Assembly: GCA_964643885.1 (NCBI GenBank) | Contig: CAZXUI010000001.1 | Coordinates: 124,001 to 188,000, forward strand | Direction: 5' to 3' | From: CAADGL01 sp964643885 | Lineage (GTDB): Bacteria > Planctomycetota > Phycisphaerae > UBA1845 > Fen-1342 | Length of the DNA: 64,000 bases | In this document: positions 44,278 to 53,391 of the stretch, in pieces | Layout of the letters: each line of letters begins with the position of its first letter | How positions within the stretch are numbered: position 1 is the first letter of the stretch | Notes under the pieces: generated by a model | What the model saw: the letters and a program-made list of their open reading frames with translations, nothing else | What the model was told of the DNA's origin: nothing | The model's database searches: none | Translations under genes and position numbers: made by a program

Positions 44278-46473
44278 CTATGGCAGCGGCGGCAGGCTGC
44301 GGACCTGCGCGGCATCGGCCAGAAAGCGGTCGGTGTAGCTGGGGTCGACGCGGTGGCACGTCCGCGTCGCCAGCTCGCCGAGCTGCTGGTACTCCGGGTC
44401 TTCGGTGAAGAGGAAGAACTCGCCCGAGAGAATCGCCAGCCGCAGCAGGTGCCGCAGGATCAATCCTTCCTGCTTGATCAGTTCGAGTGATTTGACCAGC
44501 TTGAAAAAGTCGCAGTCGAAGTCGGCCGCCAGCCCGGCGACACACTTGGGCTGCACGCGGACCGGCTCGGGGTTCGGCAGCTTCGCCTCGAACAGCAGCT
44601 TCAGCATTTCTGGAAACGTCGGCGGCCGCTGCTCCGGGTCGTCCTCCGCCAGCCAGTCGTCTTCGTCGCCTGCTTGCTCGTCCGGGCCGCCCGCACCACC
44701 GCCTCCGGCGACCGCGACGCCCATCGCCGTCAGTTCGGGGATCAGTTCCTGTGATTCCAGCGGGCCGGGGGCGCGGTCCGGGATGCGGATCTTGCGTTCG
44801 ATCGCCCGCGGCAGCTCGAGCACGGACTCCAGCGCAAGCGTTTTCTCCTCCAGGTTCGCCCGCGAGAGGCGCTGGCTCAGAAAGTCCGCGTAGAGCGGAT
44901 CGATGCTGCGGAAACCCAGCAGCCGGAAGATGCCGGGATCGAGCGTGATGTGATCGCCGTCGTCGGAGCGTAGCAGGTAGCCGAGTCCGGCCATGTTGCC
45001 GACCATGTGCTCGAGCTGCGTCTCGAACGTCTCGATCAGCGCCGGCGGCGCGAAGCGCGTTGCCAGAAAGCGCTTCACCTGTGCCAGCGAGCCGTCGCGC
45101 GTCAGCAGGAAGACCAGCACGCTGTAGGGGATCATCGAGCGGCTGGCCAATCGGGCCGGGCCCGAGGCGATCAGCGTGCGGAACTGGCCCTCGGCCCAGT
45201 ACTGCTCGGTCTTTCGCCGGGTCGGCCGCTTGCGTTCCAGATCTTTGCGGGCCCGCAGGATGCCCGGGTCCTTCGAGTTCGGATCGAGCTGCTCGTACTT
45301 CTTTTTCCACTTGTTGATCTTGACGTCGTCTTCGTGAGCGACCGCATAGACGTATCCGCGCGTGTCGAACTGCGGCCGGCCGGCGCGGCCGAACATCTGG
45401 TGTGCCGTGGAGGAGGCGACGAGCTTCTTCTCGCCGCGCGGGCCCTTGAGAAGCGTGCTGAGCACGACGGAGCGGGCGGGCAGGTTGATGCCGGCGGCCA
45501 GCGTCTCGGTGCAGATCACGAAGGGCACCAGCTTGCGCGTGAAGAGGTGCTCGACGATCGCCTTGTGCTTGGGCAGCACGCCGGCGTGGTGCACGCCGAC
45601 GCCGCGGATGAGCATCTGCCGCAGCTTCGGCCCGACGCCGTCGGCCAGGTCGGCGGCGCGGTCGGCCAGGTACGCTTCGATCTGCTCGCGCTTGCCGCTG
45701 TTGATCAGCGAGAGGCCCTTGAGCCGCTCAGCCAGCTCCCAGCACTCGTCGCGGTTGAAGCAGAAGACGAGGGCGGGCGTGCGATTCGATTCGTCAGCGT
45801 CGGTGGCCAGGTCGGGCAGGAGCTCGGTGAGCAGACGGTCCTCGACCCAGACGAACTCGAGCGGAACGCGCCGCTCAGCCGTCGTGACGATCGTCAGCCG
45901 CCGGCCGTGCTCGTCCCTGAGCCAGTCGGCGAACTCGTAGGGGTTGCCGACCGTGGCCGAAAGCAGCAGAACCCGCACGTGCAGTGGCAGGAGCACGAGC
46001 GCCAGCTCCCAGACGATGCCGCGCTCCGGGTCGTTGAAGCTGTGGAACTCGTCCATGACGACGGCGCTGACGTTCTCGAAATCGCCGAGCGAGTCGTCGC
46101 GGGCCAGCAGGTGATTCAGCAGGATCTCGGCGACGACGACGCGCACGCAGGCGTCGGGGTTCTCGCGGCGGTTGCCGGTGATCAGGCCGACGTCTTCGCG
46201 CGCAAAGCCCCACTTTTCGGCCAGGCCCTGAAGCTCGCGGAACTTCTGCTCGGTCAGTGCGATCAGGGGCGTGGTGATGTAGGCCCGCTTGCGGGTGTGG
46301 AGGGCCTCGAAGGCGGCCGCCTCGGCGAGCAGCGTCTTTCCCATGCCGGTGGGCGCGCAGACGAGTACGCCCCCCTGGGCCTCGAACCAGGCCAGCAGGG
46401 CCTCTTCCTGGAACGAATAGAGATCGAAGGTCAGGGAATCGATGAAGGCGGAGCAGAGATCGGCGCGGTCCAT
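44278..46473 (-). CDS. Ski2-like DEAD/DEAH-box helicase
   Basis: 731-aa superfamily 2 helicase. Motifs in order: Q-like FQEEALLAWF near 22, Walker A APTGMGKT near 40, Ia TTPLIALTEQK, II MDEFHSF near 138, III LLSATVGNP near 168, IV-like ALVFCFNRDECWE near 235, V CTETLAAGINLPAR near 327, VI QMFGRAGRPQFDTRG near 357. The domain arrangement and the VGVHHAGVLPKHK motif fit the Ski2/Mtr4-type family. A C-terminal extension (about 450-731) is mostly helical with an acidic Gly-rich linker near 590. Likely unwinds RNA, but DNA cannot be excluded. It stands alone, with the stop facing the TPR-like gene. Confidence 0.88.
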   Translation of the reverse strand: MDRADLCSAFIDSLTFDLYSFQEEALLAWFEAQGGVLVCAPTGMGKTLLAEAAAFEALHTRKRAYITTPLIALTEQKFRELQGLAEKWGFAREDVGLITGNRRENPDACVRVVVAEILLNHLLARDDSLGDFENVSAVVMDEFHSFNDPERGIVWELALVLLPLHVRVLLLSATVGNPYEFADWLRDEHGRRLTIVTTAERRVPLEFVWVEDRLLTELLPDLATDADESNRTPALVFCFNRDECWELAERLKGLSLINSGKREQIEAYLADRAADLADGVGPKLRQMLIRGVGVHHAGVLPKHKAIVEHLFTRKLVPFVICTETLAAGINLPARSVVLSTLLKGPRGEKKLVASSTAHQMFGRAGRPQFDTRGYVYAVAHEDDVKINKWKKKYEQLDPNSKDPGILRARKDLERKRPTRRKTEQYWAEGQFRTLIASGPARLASRSMIPYSVLVFLLTRDGSLAQVKRFLATRFAPPALIETFETQLEHMVGNMAGLGYLLRSDDGDHITLDPGIFRLLGFRSIDPLYADFLSQRLSRANLEEKTLALESVLELPRAIERKIRIPDRAPGPLESQELIPELTAMGVAVAGGGGAGGPDEQAGDEDDWLAEDDPEQRPPTFPEMLKLLFEAKLPNPEPVRVQPKCVAGLAADFDCDFFKLVKSLELIKQEGLILRHLLRLAILSGEFFLFTEDPEYQQLGELATRTCHRVDPSYTDRFLADAAQVRSLPPLP

Positions 46474-46625
46474 CTATGAAAGGATAGCGGCGCCGGGCGG
46501 CGGCTGCACACGGCCGGGGATGCGATGATCCAGGGCGCGGGCGAATGGAGCATGCACGCCCGACGCCCGCCTGATCCGAGCCGCGACCATGAGTGTGATC
46601 CGGGCCGCGATCATGAGTGTGATCC

Positions 46626-46776
46626 GGGCCGCGACCGTAAGGGAGCGGGCTGGGGGTGGAATGCTCCCCGCGCAAGCGCAAGATGACATCCACCTACAGC
46701 AATCGCCGGTTCATCTTGTCAGGTGTGTGCGTTGCGGCGCCGACGCGGGTAGCGTTGTCAAGCTTGTCCGCTCCCT
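46626..46776. repeat. Intergenic palindromic element, copy C
   Basis: The left arm GGGCCGCGACCGTAAGGGAG (from 46626) is intact and preceded by two partial arms (46571 and 46600). The centre has GACATCCACCTA (46685-46696) and AGGTGTGTGCG (46721 on), spaced 24 bases. The right arm decays after CCGCTCCCTT (46767-46776). CGCCCGCGCTCCCC at 46948-46961 matches one outer arm of copy A. The whole 515-base gap 46474-46988 has no gene. Confidence 0.7.
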
Positions 46777-46988
46777 TCCATGAAGCCGGGTCTGACAAGC
46801 GCATTCAGCGGTTTGGCGAAGGACGGAGTCAAGCATCCATCGGGGTCTCCGCCGGCCGCCTGGTGACGTGAGTCGTTGATACCGCATCACGGTTCGCAGA
46901 TCGCGGGGCGCCTGTCTGCCGCAGTTCGGGGCCGGTTTCGGGCGAGGCGCCCGCGCTCCCCATGTTGCGGCCCTATCGACCCACTGTA

Positions 46989-47789
46989 CTAGAAACTCCG
47001 ATGCCGCGAATCGCGCGTCCGCAACTCGCGCGCCAGGGACAGCCGGTGGAACTTCTGCACGCAGCGGGCCAGCCGCTGAAGCAGCGCCCGCCCCTCCAGC
47101 GTCAGCTCCAGCCCGACGAACTGGATCGCGATGCACAGAGTCCCGTCCGTCTCGTGCCGCGCACCGCGGAAGTGCGCATCCAGCAGCACCGGCGGCCGGC
47201 CGTCCGGGAGCTGTAGCTCGACGCCCAGCGTCTGGTCGTCACGCCACGCGGGCGGCGTGGTCGTGGTCGCCTGAACCAGCGAACCGCCGCAGGAAAGATC
47301 GCGCGCCTGCCCCGTGATGATCTCCAGCACCCGCCCCTGCGCCGACTCGCGCGCCCCGACGCCGCCGGGCCACATGCTCACCAGCAGCGCGCTGCCCACC
47401 GGCACCGGCGTGCGGAAATACGCTCGCCGCTGAAGCTCCGTCAGCGAATCCGGCCAGCGGTAGCGCACCGCCGCAATCGTCTGGTTGCCGTCGGCCATGA
47501 AGCGGCCCTTGGCCTCCACCACCGTCGCGAACATGATCTTGCGGCTCTTGTTGCGGAAACTCACGCCGACGTATTGACCCAGCGCCAGGTGCGGCGGCTT
47601 GCGGCCGTGCGTTTCCTGATAGTCGAGCACGAAGAAGCGCCGTTTCGGATCGCGCTCCAGAAAACGGCTCTTGAAGCTGATCCACTCGCAGCCCTGCGGC
47701 ACCGTCAGGACTGCCAGGGCACCTTCCCGGACCCCCGCGTCGATCAATTCGGCGGTCTCCTGGGGCGTCAGAATTCGTCGCGGTCTCAT
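46989..47789 (-). CDS. PilZ-domain protein, YcgR-like
   Basis: 266-aa cytoplasmic protein with a YcgR-like N-terminal domain (about 1-115) and a C-terminal PilZ domain (about 118-250) that binds cyclic-di-GMP. The two binding motifs are present: RAYFR (RxxxR, in LQRRAYFRTPVP near 120) and DLSCGG (DxSxxG, near 160). YcgR-type proteins act as brakes on flagella or regulate surface behaviour; the partner here is unknown. The ATG overlaps the upstream stop (ATGA), so it is the third gene of a coupled three-gene set. No flagellar gene lies in the window. Confidence 0.82.
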   Translation of the reverse strand: MRPRRILTPQETAELIDAGVREGALAVLTVPQGCEWISFKSRFLERDPKRRFFVLDYQETHGRKPPHLALGQYVGVSFRNKSRKIMFATVVEAKGRFMADGNQTIAAVRYRWPDSLTELQRRAYFRTPVPVGSALLVSMWPGGVGARESAQGRVLEIITGQARDLSCGGSLVQATTTTPPAWRDDQTLGVELQLPDGRPPVLLDAHFRGARHETDGTLCIAIQFVGLELTLEGRALLQRLARCVQKFHRLSLARELRTRDSRHRSF

Positions 47790-48514
47790 GCGTCACCATC
47801 CATACCAGTGGACTCGGCGGTCAGCTCGTACAGCACGTTCTGAAGGCGCACCAGCGACAGCGCCTCCGGACTGCCCTCCGCAGCCGGGCAGAACTCCAGT
47901 CCGAGCGTCAGAAGCTGTTTGTCGGGAGTCTCCGATTTGTTGCAGATCACGGCCGGCAGGTCGAACCCCTCGTCGACCCCCGGCAACTCGAACGAAAGCC
48001 GCACCTCGTCGCCGACCAGCAGCGGGTCCTGGCCGCTCGGAACCGGCATCGTGCAGGCCAGCCCGTCGCCGCTTACGTCGGCGACCAGGCCGATCACCGG
48101 TGCGGCGCCGCTTGCCAGCTTGATCCGCACCTGCGCCGCCACCGGCACCGTCCGCCGCTCGAACCGGCGCCGGTTGGCCACGCGAATCTGGTCCGGCGCG
48201 CTCAGCAGCAGATGCGCCGGCGCGTCCGCCTCCGAGACGTCCAGGATGCAGCTCGAGAACAGGTAAAGCTGGTCGCTCAGCACCAGCCGGATGTCGCAGA
48301 ACGCGCCGATCAGGCCCGACTGGAGAATCCCCGCCGGCCGCTGCTCGGTGCGAACGGTCAGAACCCCGCCTTCCTGTCCGGCCAGCGCGCCCGTCAGCCG
48401 GCGATTTTCATCGGCGCCCGACGGCTCGATCTCCACGGCGGCCCGCGTCCGGAGCGCCTGCTCGAGCACCCGGGCGGTTTGTCTCTCTGTCAGGTCGAAT
48501 GCGGCGTGCATCAT
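47786..48514 (-). CDS. PilZ-domain protein, middle gene of a PilZ operon
   Basis: 242-aa protein. The N-terminal part (about 1-115, TERQTARVLEQALRTRAAV) resembles the YcgR N-terminal domain in layout; the C-terminal PilZ domain (about 118-240) has RRFER (in NRRRFERRTVPV) and DVSGDG, the two cyclic-di-GMP-binding motifs. Start: the ATG at 48514 overlaps the previous stop in ATGA; a second ATG at 48511 has better spacing from AAGGAG. The stop also overlaps the next gene in ATGA. Upstream in-frame codons run antisense-like and are not used. Confidence 0.78.
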   Translation of the reverse strand: MMHAAFDLTERQTARVLEQALRTRAAVEIEPSGADENRRLTGALAGQEGGVLTVRTEQRPAGILQSGLIGAFCDIRLVLSDQLYLFSSCILDVSEADAPAHLLLSAPDQIRVANRRRFERRTVPVAAQVRIKLASGAAPVIGLVADVSGDGLACTMPVPSGQDPLLVGDEVRLSFELPGVDEGFDLPAVICNKSETPDKQLLTLGLEFCPAAEGSPEALSLVRLQNVLYELTAESTGMDGDA

Positions 48515-48999
48515 GACTCCTTCGCAAGGCGCGCTGTCGCCGCGCCTTCGGCGGCACCGGCGCTCCAGCCCCGCGCCACGCGCTCGATCCGCTCGTGCAG
48601 GCGGGCGCCGTCTTCCGTCCCGCAGAACTGCCACCTCGCGGTGACGCCCTGTGCGTCGCGGCGAACGGCCCAGCGCTTCAACCGGGCTACGAATTCCGTC
48701 GGACGTGGCTCGTCAGGCAGGTTCAACGTCACCCAGTACAGATCGCCGCGCCGCAGACCGCCGGCGGGCCGCCCTGCGATCCGCCCCGTCAACCCGCGCC
48801 GGCTCAGCGCGTGCAGCGTCACATCGAATCGCTGCACCGCCGCCCGCAAGCTCTCGAAGCCGGCCGTCGGACCGGCCCGGCCCGGCCGCGCCAGGCGGAC
48901 CGGGTAGCTCAGGTCAACCCCGGCCGTTCGAGATTGGCCGCGCGAGCTCGAAGAGGGTGCGTCCCGCTCCGCGCGTCGCGATGTGGCCTCTTTCTGCAT
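48511..48999 (-). CDS. Degenerate PilZ-like protein, first gene of the PilZ operon
   Basis: 162-aa protein with a disordered Ser/Arg-rich N terminus (about 1-30) and a C-terminal domain that looks like a worn PilZ fold: FDVTLHALSRRGLTGRI keeps the SxxG core but has Ala in place of the Asp/Asn, and the RxxxR motif is not evident. It may not bind cyclic-di-GMP. The start is the ATG at 48999 with GAGGG six bases upstream, rather than a GTG at 49023. It overlaps the next gene by 4 bases, so expression of all three should be linked. Confidence 0.6.
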   Translation of the reverse strand: MQKEATSRRAERDAPSSSSRGQSRTAGVDLSYPVRLARPGRAGPTAGFESLRAAVQRFDVTLHALSRRGLTGRIAGRPAGGLRRGDLYWVTLNLPDEPRPTEFVARLKRWAVRRDAQGVTARWQFCGTEDGARLHERIERVARGWSAGAAEGAATARLAKES

Positions 49000-49517
49000 G
49001 GCTGCCCTCGTCTCCCCCGGCACCGGTGCGATCTTCGACCAGCGCCATCACGCACTTCACTGCTCTCCGCGGCGGTGCCTCCGGCCGCTTCAAGACGCGA
49101 CCGGCCCCTCGTCTCGGCCGGCACGCATACTCGGTCCTGCCGCCTGCCCGCTCGCCCAGCGGCTATGGGAACCTGCCGCCGGCGTCCCGGAATGCGGGCC
49201 GAGGCAACGGCTGCGGCCGGCCTTCCGAGCGATATGCGGGCGTTGCCGGACTCCGGCGATCGTGGTCCGAAACGCCGCATCTGCTGGAAGCGTGAAAAAC
49301 ATTCGCTCCGGCCGGCCAGTTGACTGCCCGGAAAGTTCCAGATTGGGGCGGCGGAAAACGGCATGATTCTGCTGATAACGTGTGGCAGGCGCTCGTGGTC
49401 GGCGCCCGGTCGGGCACCTCTCGGCGGCGGCGCTGGCCCTCGCCGTGATGACTATCAGACGTGCGCGGGGTAGAATCGCGGGCGTCGAAGCAGGGGCCAG
49501 TGACGAGTGAACAGCGC
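49000..49517. other. Divergent gap between the PilZ operon and the phosphodiesterase
   Basis: 518 bases with no convincing gene: open frames are Arg/Ala/Pro-rich and lack ribosome sites. AT-richer patches near 49290-49310 and 49355-49380 are the likely promoter zones of the two divergent transcripts, but I cannot assign boxes. Confidence 0.4.
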
Positions 49518-49997
49518 ATGCGGATCGGCCTGATCTCGGACACGCATGACCGGCTGCCGGCGCTTCGCGCCGGGCTCGACCTGCTCGCCCGGCGCGGCGC
49601 GCGTGTGGTGCTTCACCCGGGCGACGTGATCGCGCCCTTCGCCGCCAGGCTGCTGGCCGCGTTCGATGGAGAGCTGCACATTACGTACGGCAACAACGAC
49701 GGAGAGCGGGCGGGTCTGGCCAGCGTGCTGCCACAGATTCAGGACGGCCCGCTCCGCGTCACGCTGGGCGGCCGGCGCGTCCTGATGCACCATTTCATCG
49801 ACTGGTGTGCGCCGGCGGACGTCGAAGCCGCCGAGGTGATCGTCACCGGCCACACGCACGAAGTGAGCGTGGAGCGTCGGGGCGGGCGGCTGTATGTGAA
49901 CCCCGGCGAATGTTGCGGTTGGGTGACGGGGCGGGCCACGGTCGGCCTGCTGGATACGGAAAGCCTCGAAGTGGAGATTGTCGAGGTGCCGCTGTGA
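49518..49997 (+). CDS. YfcE/MJ0936-type metallophosphoesterase
   Basis: 159-aa calcineurin-like phosphodiesterase. The metal ligands are all visible: SDTHD near 8, HPGDV near 35, YGNNDGE near 62, MHHF near 90, GHTHE near 115. Length and order match the small YfcE/MJ0936 family, which cleaves phosphodiesters in vitro; the natural substrate is unknown. Cytoplasmic. The start is the ATG at 49518 (MRIGLISDTHD); upstream in-frame codons look non-coding. The stop overlaps the next gene's GTG start (GTGA). Confidence 0.9.
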   Translation: MRIGLISDTHDRLPALRAGLDLLARRGARVVLHPGDVIAPFAARLLAAFDGELHITYGNNDGERAGLASVLPQIQDGPLRVTLGGRRVLMHHFIDWCAPADVEAAEVIVTGHTHEVSVERRGGRLYVNPGECCGWVTGRATVGLLDTESLEVEIVEVPL

Positions 49998-50416
49998 GGA
50001 CGAGTTCGCGAGGTCTGCTGGTGGGGTTTTCGGTTTCGCTGGTTACGGCGCTGTGCTGCGGCTGCGTCGAGCGGATCATGAAGATTCAGACGGACCCGCC
50101 CGGGGCGCTGGTCATCGTCAACGACGAAGAGGTCGGCATCAGCCCGGTCAAGCTCAGTTTCCTCTGGTACGGCGATTACGAGCTGATCTTCCGCAAGCGC
50201 GGCTACGAAACGCTCAAGACGCACTATCGCGTCGACGCACCCTGGTACCAGTATCCGCCGATCGATTTGATCGCTGAGACGATGCTCCCCGGCACGATTC
50301 GCGACGAGCGCGAGCTGCCGGTCTTTACACTCAAGCCGGCGGAGCGGCCCGAACCCGCGGAGCTGATCGATCGCGCCCTGGAGATGCGCGACCTGGCGCT
50401 CTACCAGACGCCGTAG
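49994..50416 (+). CDS. PEGA-domain lipoprotein
   Basis: 140-aa predicted lipoprotein. GTG start overlapping the phosphodiesterase stop; signal peptide RTSSRGLLVGFSVSLVTAL ending in the lipobox LCCGC (near 22). A PEGA domain follows: KIQTDPPGALVIVNDEEVG and SFLWYGDYELIFRKRGYETL, the typical surface-layer-like sandwich that decorates larger proteins. The C-terminal 40 residues are helical and proline-rich. The function is probably structural, in the envelope. Tight coupling to a phosphodiesterase is odd because the two should reside in different compartments. Confidence 0.8.
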   Translation: MRTSSRGLLVGFSVSLVTALCCGCVERIMKIQTDPPGALVIVNDEEVGISPVKLSFLWYGDYELIFRKRGYETLKTHYRVDAPWYQYPPIDLIAETMLPGTIRDERELPVFTLKPAERPEPAELIDRALEMRDLALYQTP

Positions 50417-50474
50417 CCCGGGCCGGCGCTTCGACTCGCCGCCGCGTCGATCCGCCTTGTATCAGGGAAACACG

Positions 50475-51674
50475 ATGCGCATTCTCGCCGCCTGTACGCT
50501 TCCTGACGACACTCTCGAGCACCTCCGCGCGCTCGGCGTCGAGGTCGACTACCGCCCCGATGTCACTTCGGCGGCCCTGCCGCGCGCCATCCGCGATGTC
50601 GGCATGCTGATCGTCGACCGCCGCCCCGTTTCCCCCGAGGTGATCCGCGCCGGCCGCTCGCTCCAGATGATCCTGCGGGCCGGAACCTCCGTCTCCAACA
50701 TCGCCATCGACGAGGCCTGCACGCACGGGGTCTTCGTCTGCAACTGCCCCAACCGCGACGTCGCCGGCGTCGCCGAGTGGGTCTTCGCCCTCATTCTGGC
50801 GATCGACCGCGACCTGGTCGCCCACGCCGACGCCCTCGCCGCCGGCCGGCTCGCCGAGGCCACGCTTCGCAGCGGCCGCGGGCTGGTCGGCCGGACGCTC
50901 GGCGTCATCGGCTCCGGCGCTTTGATCCGCGAAGTCGCCCGCCGCGCCCGCGGGTTCGAGATGCGTACGCTGGCCTACCAGCTCGGACAGGAGCCAGAAC
51001 CGCGCAAGATCCAGGACGTGGAATTCTGCCAGCATCCGCGCGAGCTGGCCCGCCGCAGCGACATCGTCGCCATCTACGGCTCGCCCGACCGGGCGGACGA
51101 AGTCATCGTCAACTCAGAGTTCGTGCAGAGCATGCCGCTCGACGCGTCGCTCGTGCACATCGGCCATCCGGGTGTGCTCGACGAGGCCGCGGTCAAGTTC
51201 GCCATCGACCAGCGCCAGTTGCGCGTCGCCTCCGACGTATACGCCGCCGAGTTCGGTCCGGAAGGGTCCCGGTTCCGCTCGTGGCTGCTGGATCAGCCAG
51301 GCGTCCTGACGACGCACCGCCTGGCCAACGCCAGTGCCCAGGCGCTCGCCGCGGTCGCGGCCGAGGTCGTCCGCGTCGCTCGGCACTTCTTCGTCTCCGG
51401 CGAGGTCCTCAACTGCGTCAACCTGCTCGAGCACAGCCCCGCCACCTGGCAGCTCCTGCTGCGCCTGCGGGACGCACCCGGCGTCCTGGCCGCCATCATG
51501 GACGTCATTCGCGCCGACGGCGTCAATGCCGAAGAGGTCAACAGCCGCGTCTTCCGCGGGGCCCGGGCCGCCTGGTGCTCCATCACGCTCGACGAGCGCC
51601 CCAGCAGCGACGCGCTGGAGGCTATCCGCAAGCTGGACGGTGTGTTACACTCCGAGCTTCGCGCGGTGGTTTGA
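50475..51674 (+). CDS. Divergent D-3-phosphoglycerate dehydrogenase-like protein with ACT domain
   Basis: 399-aa member of the D-isomer 2-hydroxyacid dehydrogenase family with a C-terminal ACT-like domain (about 320-399, DAPGVLAAIMDVIRADGVNA), the layout of SerA. Key positions are altered. The NAD loop reads GVIGSGALIREV, losing the third Gly of GxGxxG. The catalytic Arg segment (usually NxARGxxxDE) reads HIGHPGVLDE, with His for Arg. The catalytic Glu (SDVYAAEFGPEG) and His (TTHRLANAS) seem kept. It may be a repurposed paralogue or act on another substrate, so I give no symbol. The ATG at 50475 follows AGGGAAA; an upstream TTG is less likely. Confidence 0.8.
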   Translation: MRILAACTLPDDTLEHLRALGVEVDYRPDVTSAALPRAIRDVGMLIVDRRPVSPEVIRAGRSLQMILRAGTSVSNIAIDEACTHGVFVCNCPNRDVAGVAEWVFALILAIDRDLVAHADALAAGRLAEATLRSGRGLVGRTLGVIGSGALIREVARRARGFEMRTLAYQLGQEPEPRKIQDVEFCQHPRELARRSDIVAIYGSPDRADEVIVNSEFVQSMPLDASLVHIGHPGVLDEAAVKFAIDQRQLRVASDVYAAEFGPEGSRFRSWLLDQPGVLTTHRLANASAQALAAVAAEVVRVARHFFVSGEVLNCVNLLEHSPATWQLLLRLRDAPGVLAAIMDVIRADGVNAEEVNSRVFRGARAAWCSITLDERPSSDALEAIRKLDGVLHSELRAVV

Positions 51675-51748
51675 GCTCACCCGCCGCCTCACAGAATCTT
51701 GGCGCTCCGGTCGCCACCACCCGCGACCCGCCGGGTATACAGGGACAG

Positions 51749-52927
51749 ATGCTAGGATTGCTGCGGCCTATACGTCGATTCAGCGGGGCACTATCGGCCC
51801 TGCTCGTGGTGGGGGGGGTCTCATCCCTGCGCGCCGACGCCCAGGAGAGCGCGCCTCTGCCGGCTGCCGGACTGCAACAGCTCCGGGCTGAGGTCTCCTG
51901 CCTGCGACCGCTCTCCCCGCCCAATCGACCCGTCTGGGTCCGGTTTTCGCTGATCAACCCGACCGATCAAACCATCGAACTGCCCTACGTGGGCGAGCCG
52001 GCCGCCGGTGACGCCGCCGGCCTGCCGCTAGCACTCGTTCTGGGGCCGGAGTCCGATCCATCGCTCTGGCTCTCGTTCGGTTCGGAACGACCCGTACCGG
52101 TTCGCCCCGGCGTCGGTATCGCCACCAACATCCGCACGAGCCAGCCGGGAACGGCCGAGTCGCCAGCCCAGCAGGTTGCCGAGCCGGCCGACTCAGGCGG
52201 CTCGGCGCCCGAGCCCGTCCGCTCCGTTCTTCGGATCGGCCCGCGCGCCGTCGTCGGCACGTTGATCGACCTGCGCGAAGCACACAGCGCCCTGCGTTAT
52301 CAGGACCGTTATCGGATCGAGTGGCGTCCGCTCGGCGGCGCGATCAGCCCGGCCGCCGCTGTCTTTCGCATCGAGAGCCGCAAGGACGCCGTGCTGATCA
52401 CCGATGTCGGCAAGATTCGCTTCGCGTTGCGGTATGACGAAGCACCGCTGAACGTCGACAACTTCGTCGAGCTTGTCCGCGACGAGTTCTATCGCGGCAA
52501 AACGCTCCATCGCATTGTCCCCGGCTATCTGATTCAGGGCGGCTGCCCGCATGGCACCGGACTCGGCATCCGCCCCGACGGCAAGCTCGTGCCGGCCGAA
52601 TTCGACAACACACCGGTCGACCTGGGAACGCTCTGCATGGCCCGCAAGCCCAGCGACCCGAACAGCGCAAGCTGCCAGTTCTTCATCGCCCTCGGCCGCC
52701 ATCCCGAGCTGGACGGCCAGTACACCGTCATCGGTCACGCCACGGACCCCGAAAGCCTCCGCACGCTCGAGCTTCTCGCGACCGTTGAGACCGACGCCGA
52801 GTATCGCCCCGCCCGCCCCCCGGTGATCCGTCATTTCACGCTGGTCGAGGCTGAGGAAGCTCCGCCGGTTGGCATCGAAGCCCGCCGCCAGGGTGGTTCG
52901 GCGCCGGCCGACCGCCCGCAGCCGTAG
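51749..52927 (+). CDS. Secreted cyclophilin-type peptidyl-prolyl isomerase
   Basis: 392-aa exported protein. A signal peptide (FSGALSALLVVGGVSSLRADA) is followed by an uncharacterised beta-rich domain (about 30-210), then a cyclophilin domain (about 217-345). It contains the catalytic-arginine segment LHRIVPGYLIQGGCPHGTG, LCMARKPSDPNSASCQFFIA and LDGQYTVIGHA. Cyclophilins isomerise proline peptide bonds and help folding, here probably in the periplasm. The usual NSNGSQFF reads NSASCQFF. The frame is open far upstream inside the SerA-like gene in another phase, which is not used; the ATG at 51749 follows CAGGGA. Confidence 0.85.
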   Translation: MLGLLRPIRRFSGALSALLVVGGVSSLRADAQESAPLPAAGLQQLRAEVSCLRPLSPPNRPVWVRFSLINPTDQTIELPYVGEPAAGDAAGLPLALVLGPESDPSLWLSFGSERPVPVRPGVGIATNIRTSQPGTAESPAQQVAEPADSGGSAPEPVRSVLRIGPRAVVGTLIDLREAHSALRYQDRYRIEWRPLGGAISPAAAVFRIESRKDAVLITDVGKIRFALRYDEAPLNVDNFVELVRDEFYRGKTLHRIVPGYLIQGGCPHGTGLGIRPDGKLVPAEFDNTPVDLGTLCMARKPSDPNSASCQFFIALGRHPELDGQYTVIGHATDPESLRTLELLATVETDAEYRPARPPVIRHFTLVEAEEAPPVGIEARRQGGSAPADRPQP

Positions 52928-53083
52928 CTGCCGGGTTCCGGATGGGCGACCGGAAGCGGTTTCGGCCGCTCCCGCCGATTTGACCCCGTCCGTCCCAGCC
53001 GCTAAACTCCCCAATTCTCGTTCCCGCTGGGGCGCCTGGCGTCCCGGCCGGATGCGTTCGAACACCGAGGAGCCGACCGAGCC

Positions 53084-53350
53084 ATGGCGCGTTTCTGTCC
53101 ATTCACGGGTAAGCGGACGATCTCTGGCCGCACATACTGCCACCGTGGTAAGGCCAAGTACCTGGGCGGTGTCGGCCGCAAGGTCACCAGCCGGGTCAAG
53201 CGCAAGTTCAAGCCCAACATCCAGAAGGTCCGGGCCGTCGTCGATGGCCGCGTAATGCGGATCCGCGTCAGCGCCAAGGCCATTCGCATGGGTCTGATCG
53301 TCAAGCCGCAACGCCGCGAGCGCCCTCAGGAGGCCACAGCGGCGTCTTGA
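53084..53350 (+). CDS. rpmB: 50S ribosomal protein L28
   Basis: 88-aa ribosomal protein of the large subunit. Family features: MARFCPFTGKRTISGR at the start, the basic RKVTSRVKRKFKPNIQKVRA in the middle, and AIRMGLIVKP near the end. The zinc-type Cys pattern is partial (C5, C19 only). Downstream, gatC starts 42 bases later, so rpmB, gatC and gatA are probably one operon for translation. Confidence 0.93.
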   Translation: MARFCPFTGKRTISGRTYCHRGKAKYLGGVGRKVTSRVKRKFKPNIQKVRAVVDGRVMRIRVSAKAIRMGLIVKPQRRERPQEATAAS

Positions 53351-53391
53351 AGCGCGTCGATTCGCCCGACGATGTAGCAGGGGAGCCATTC

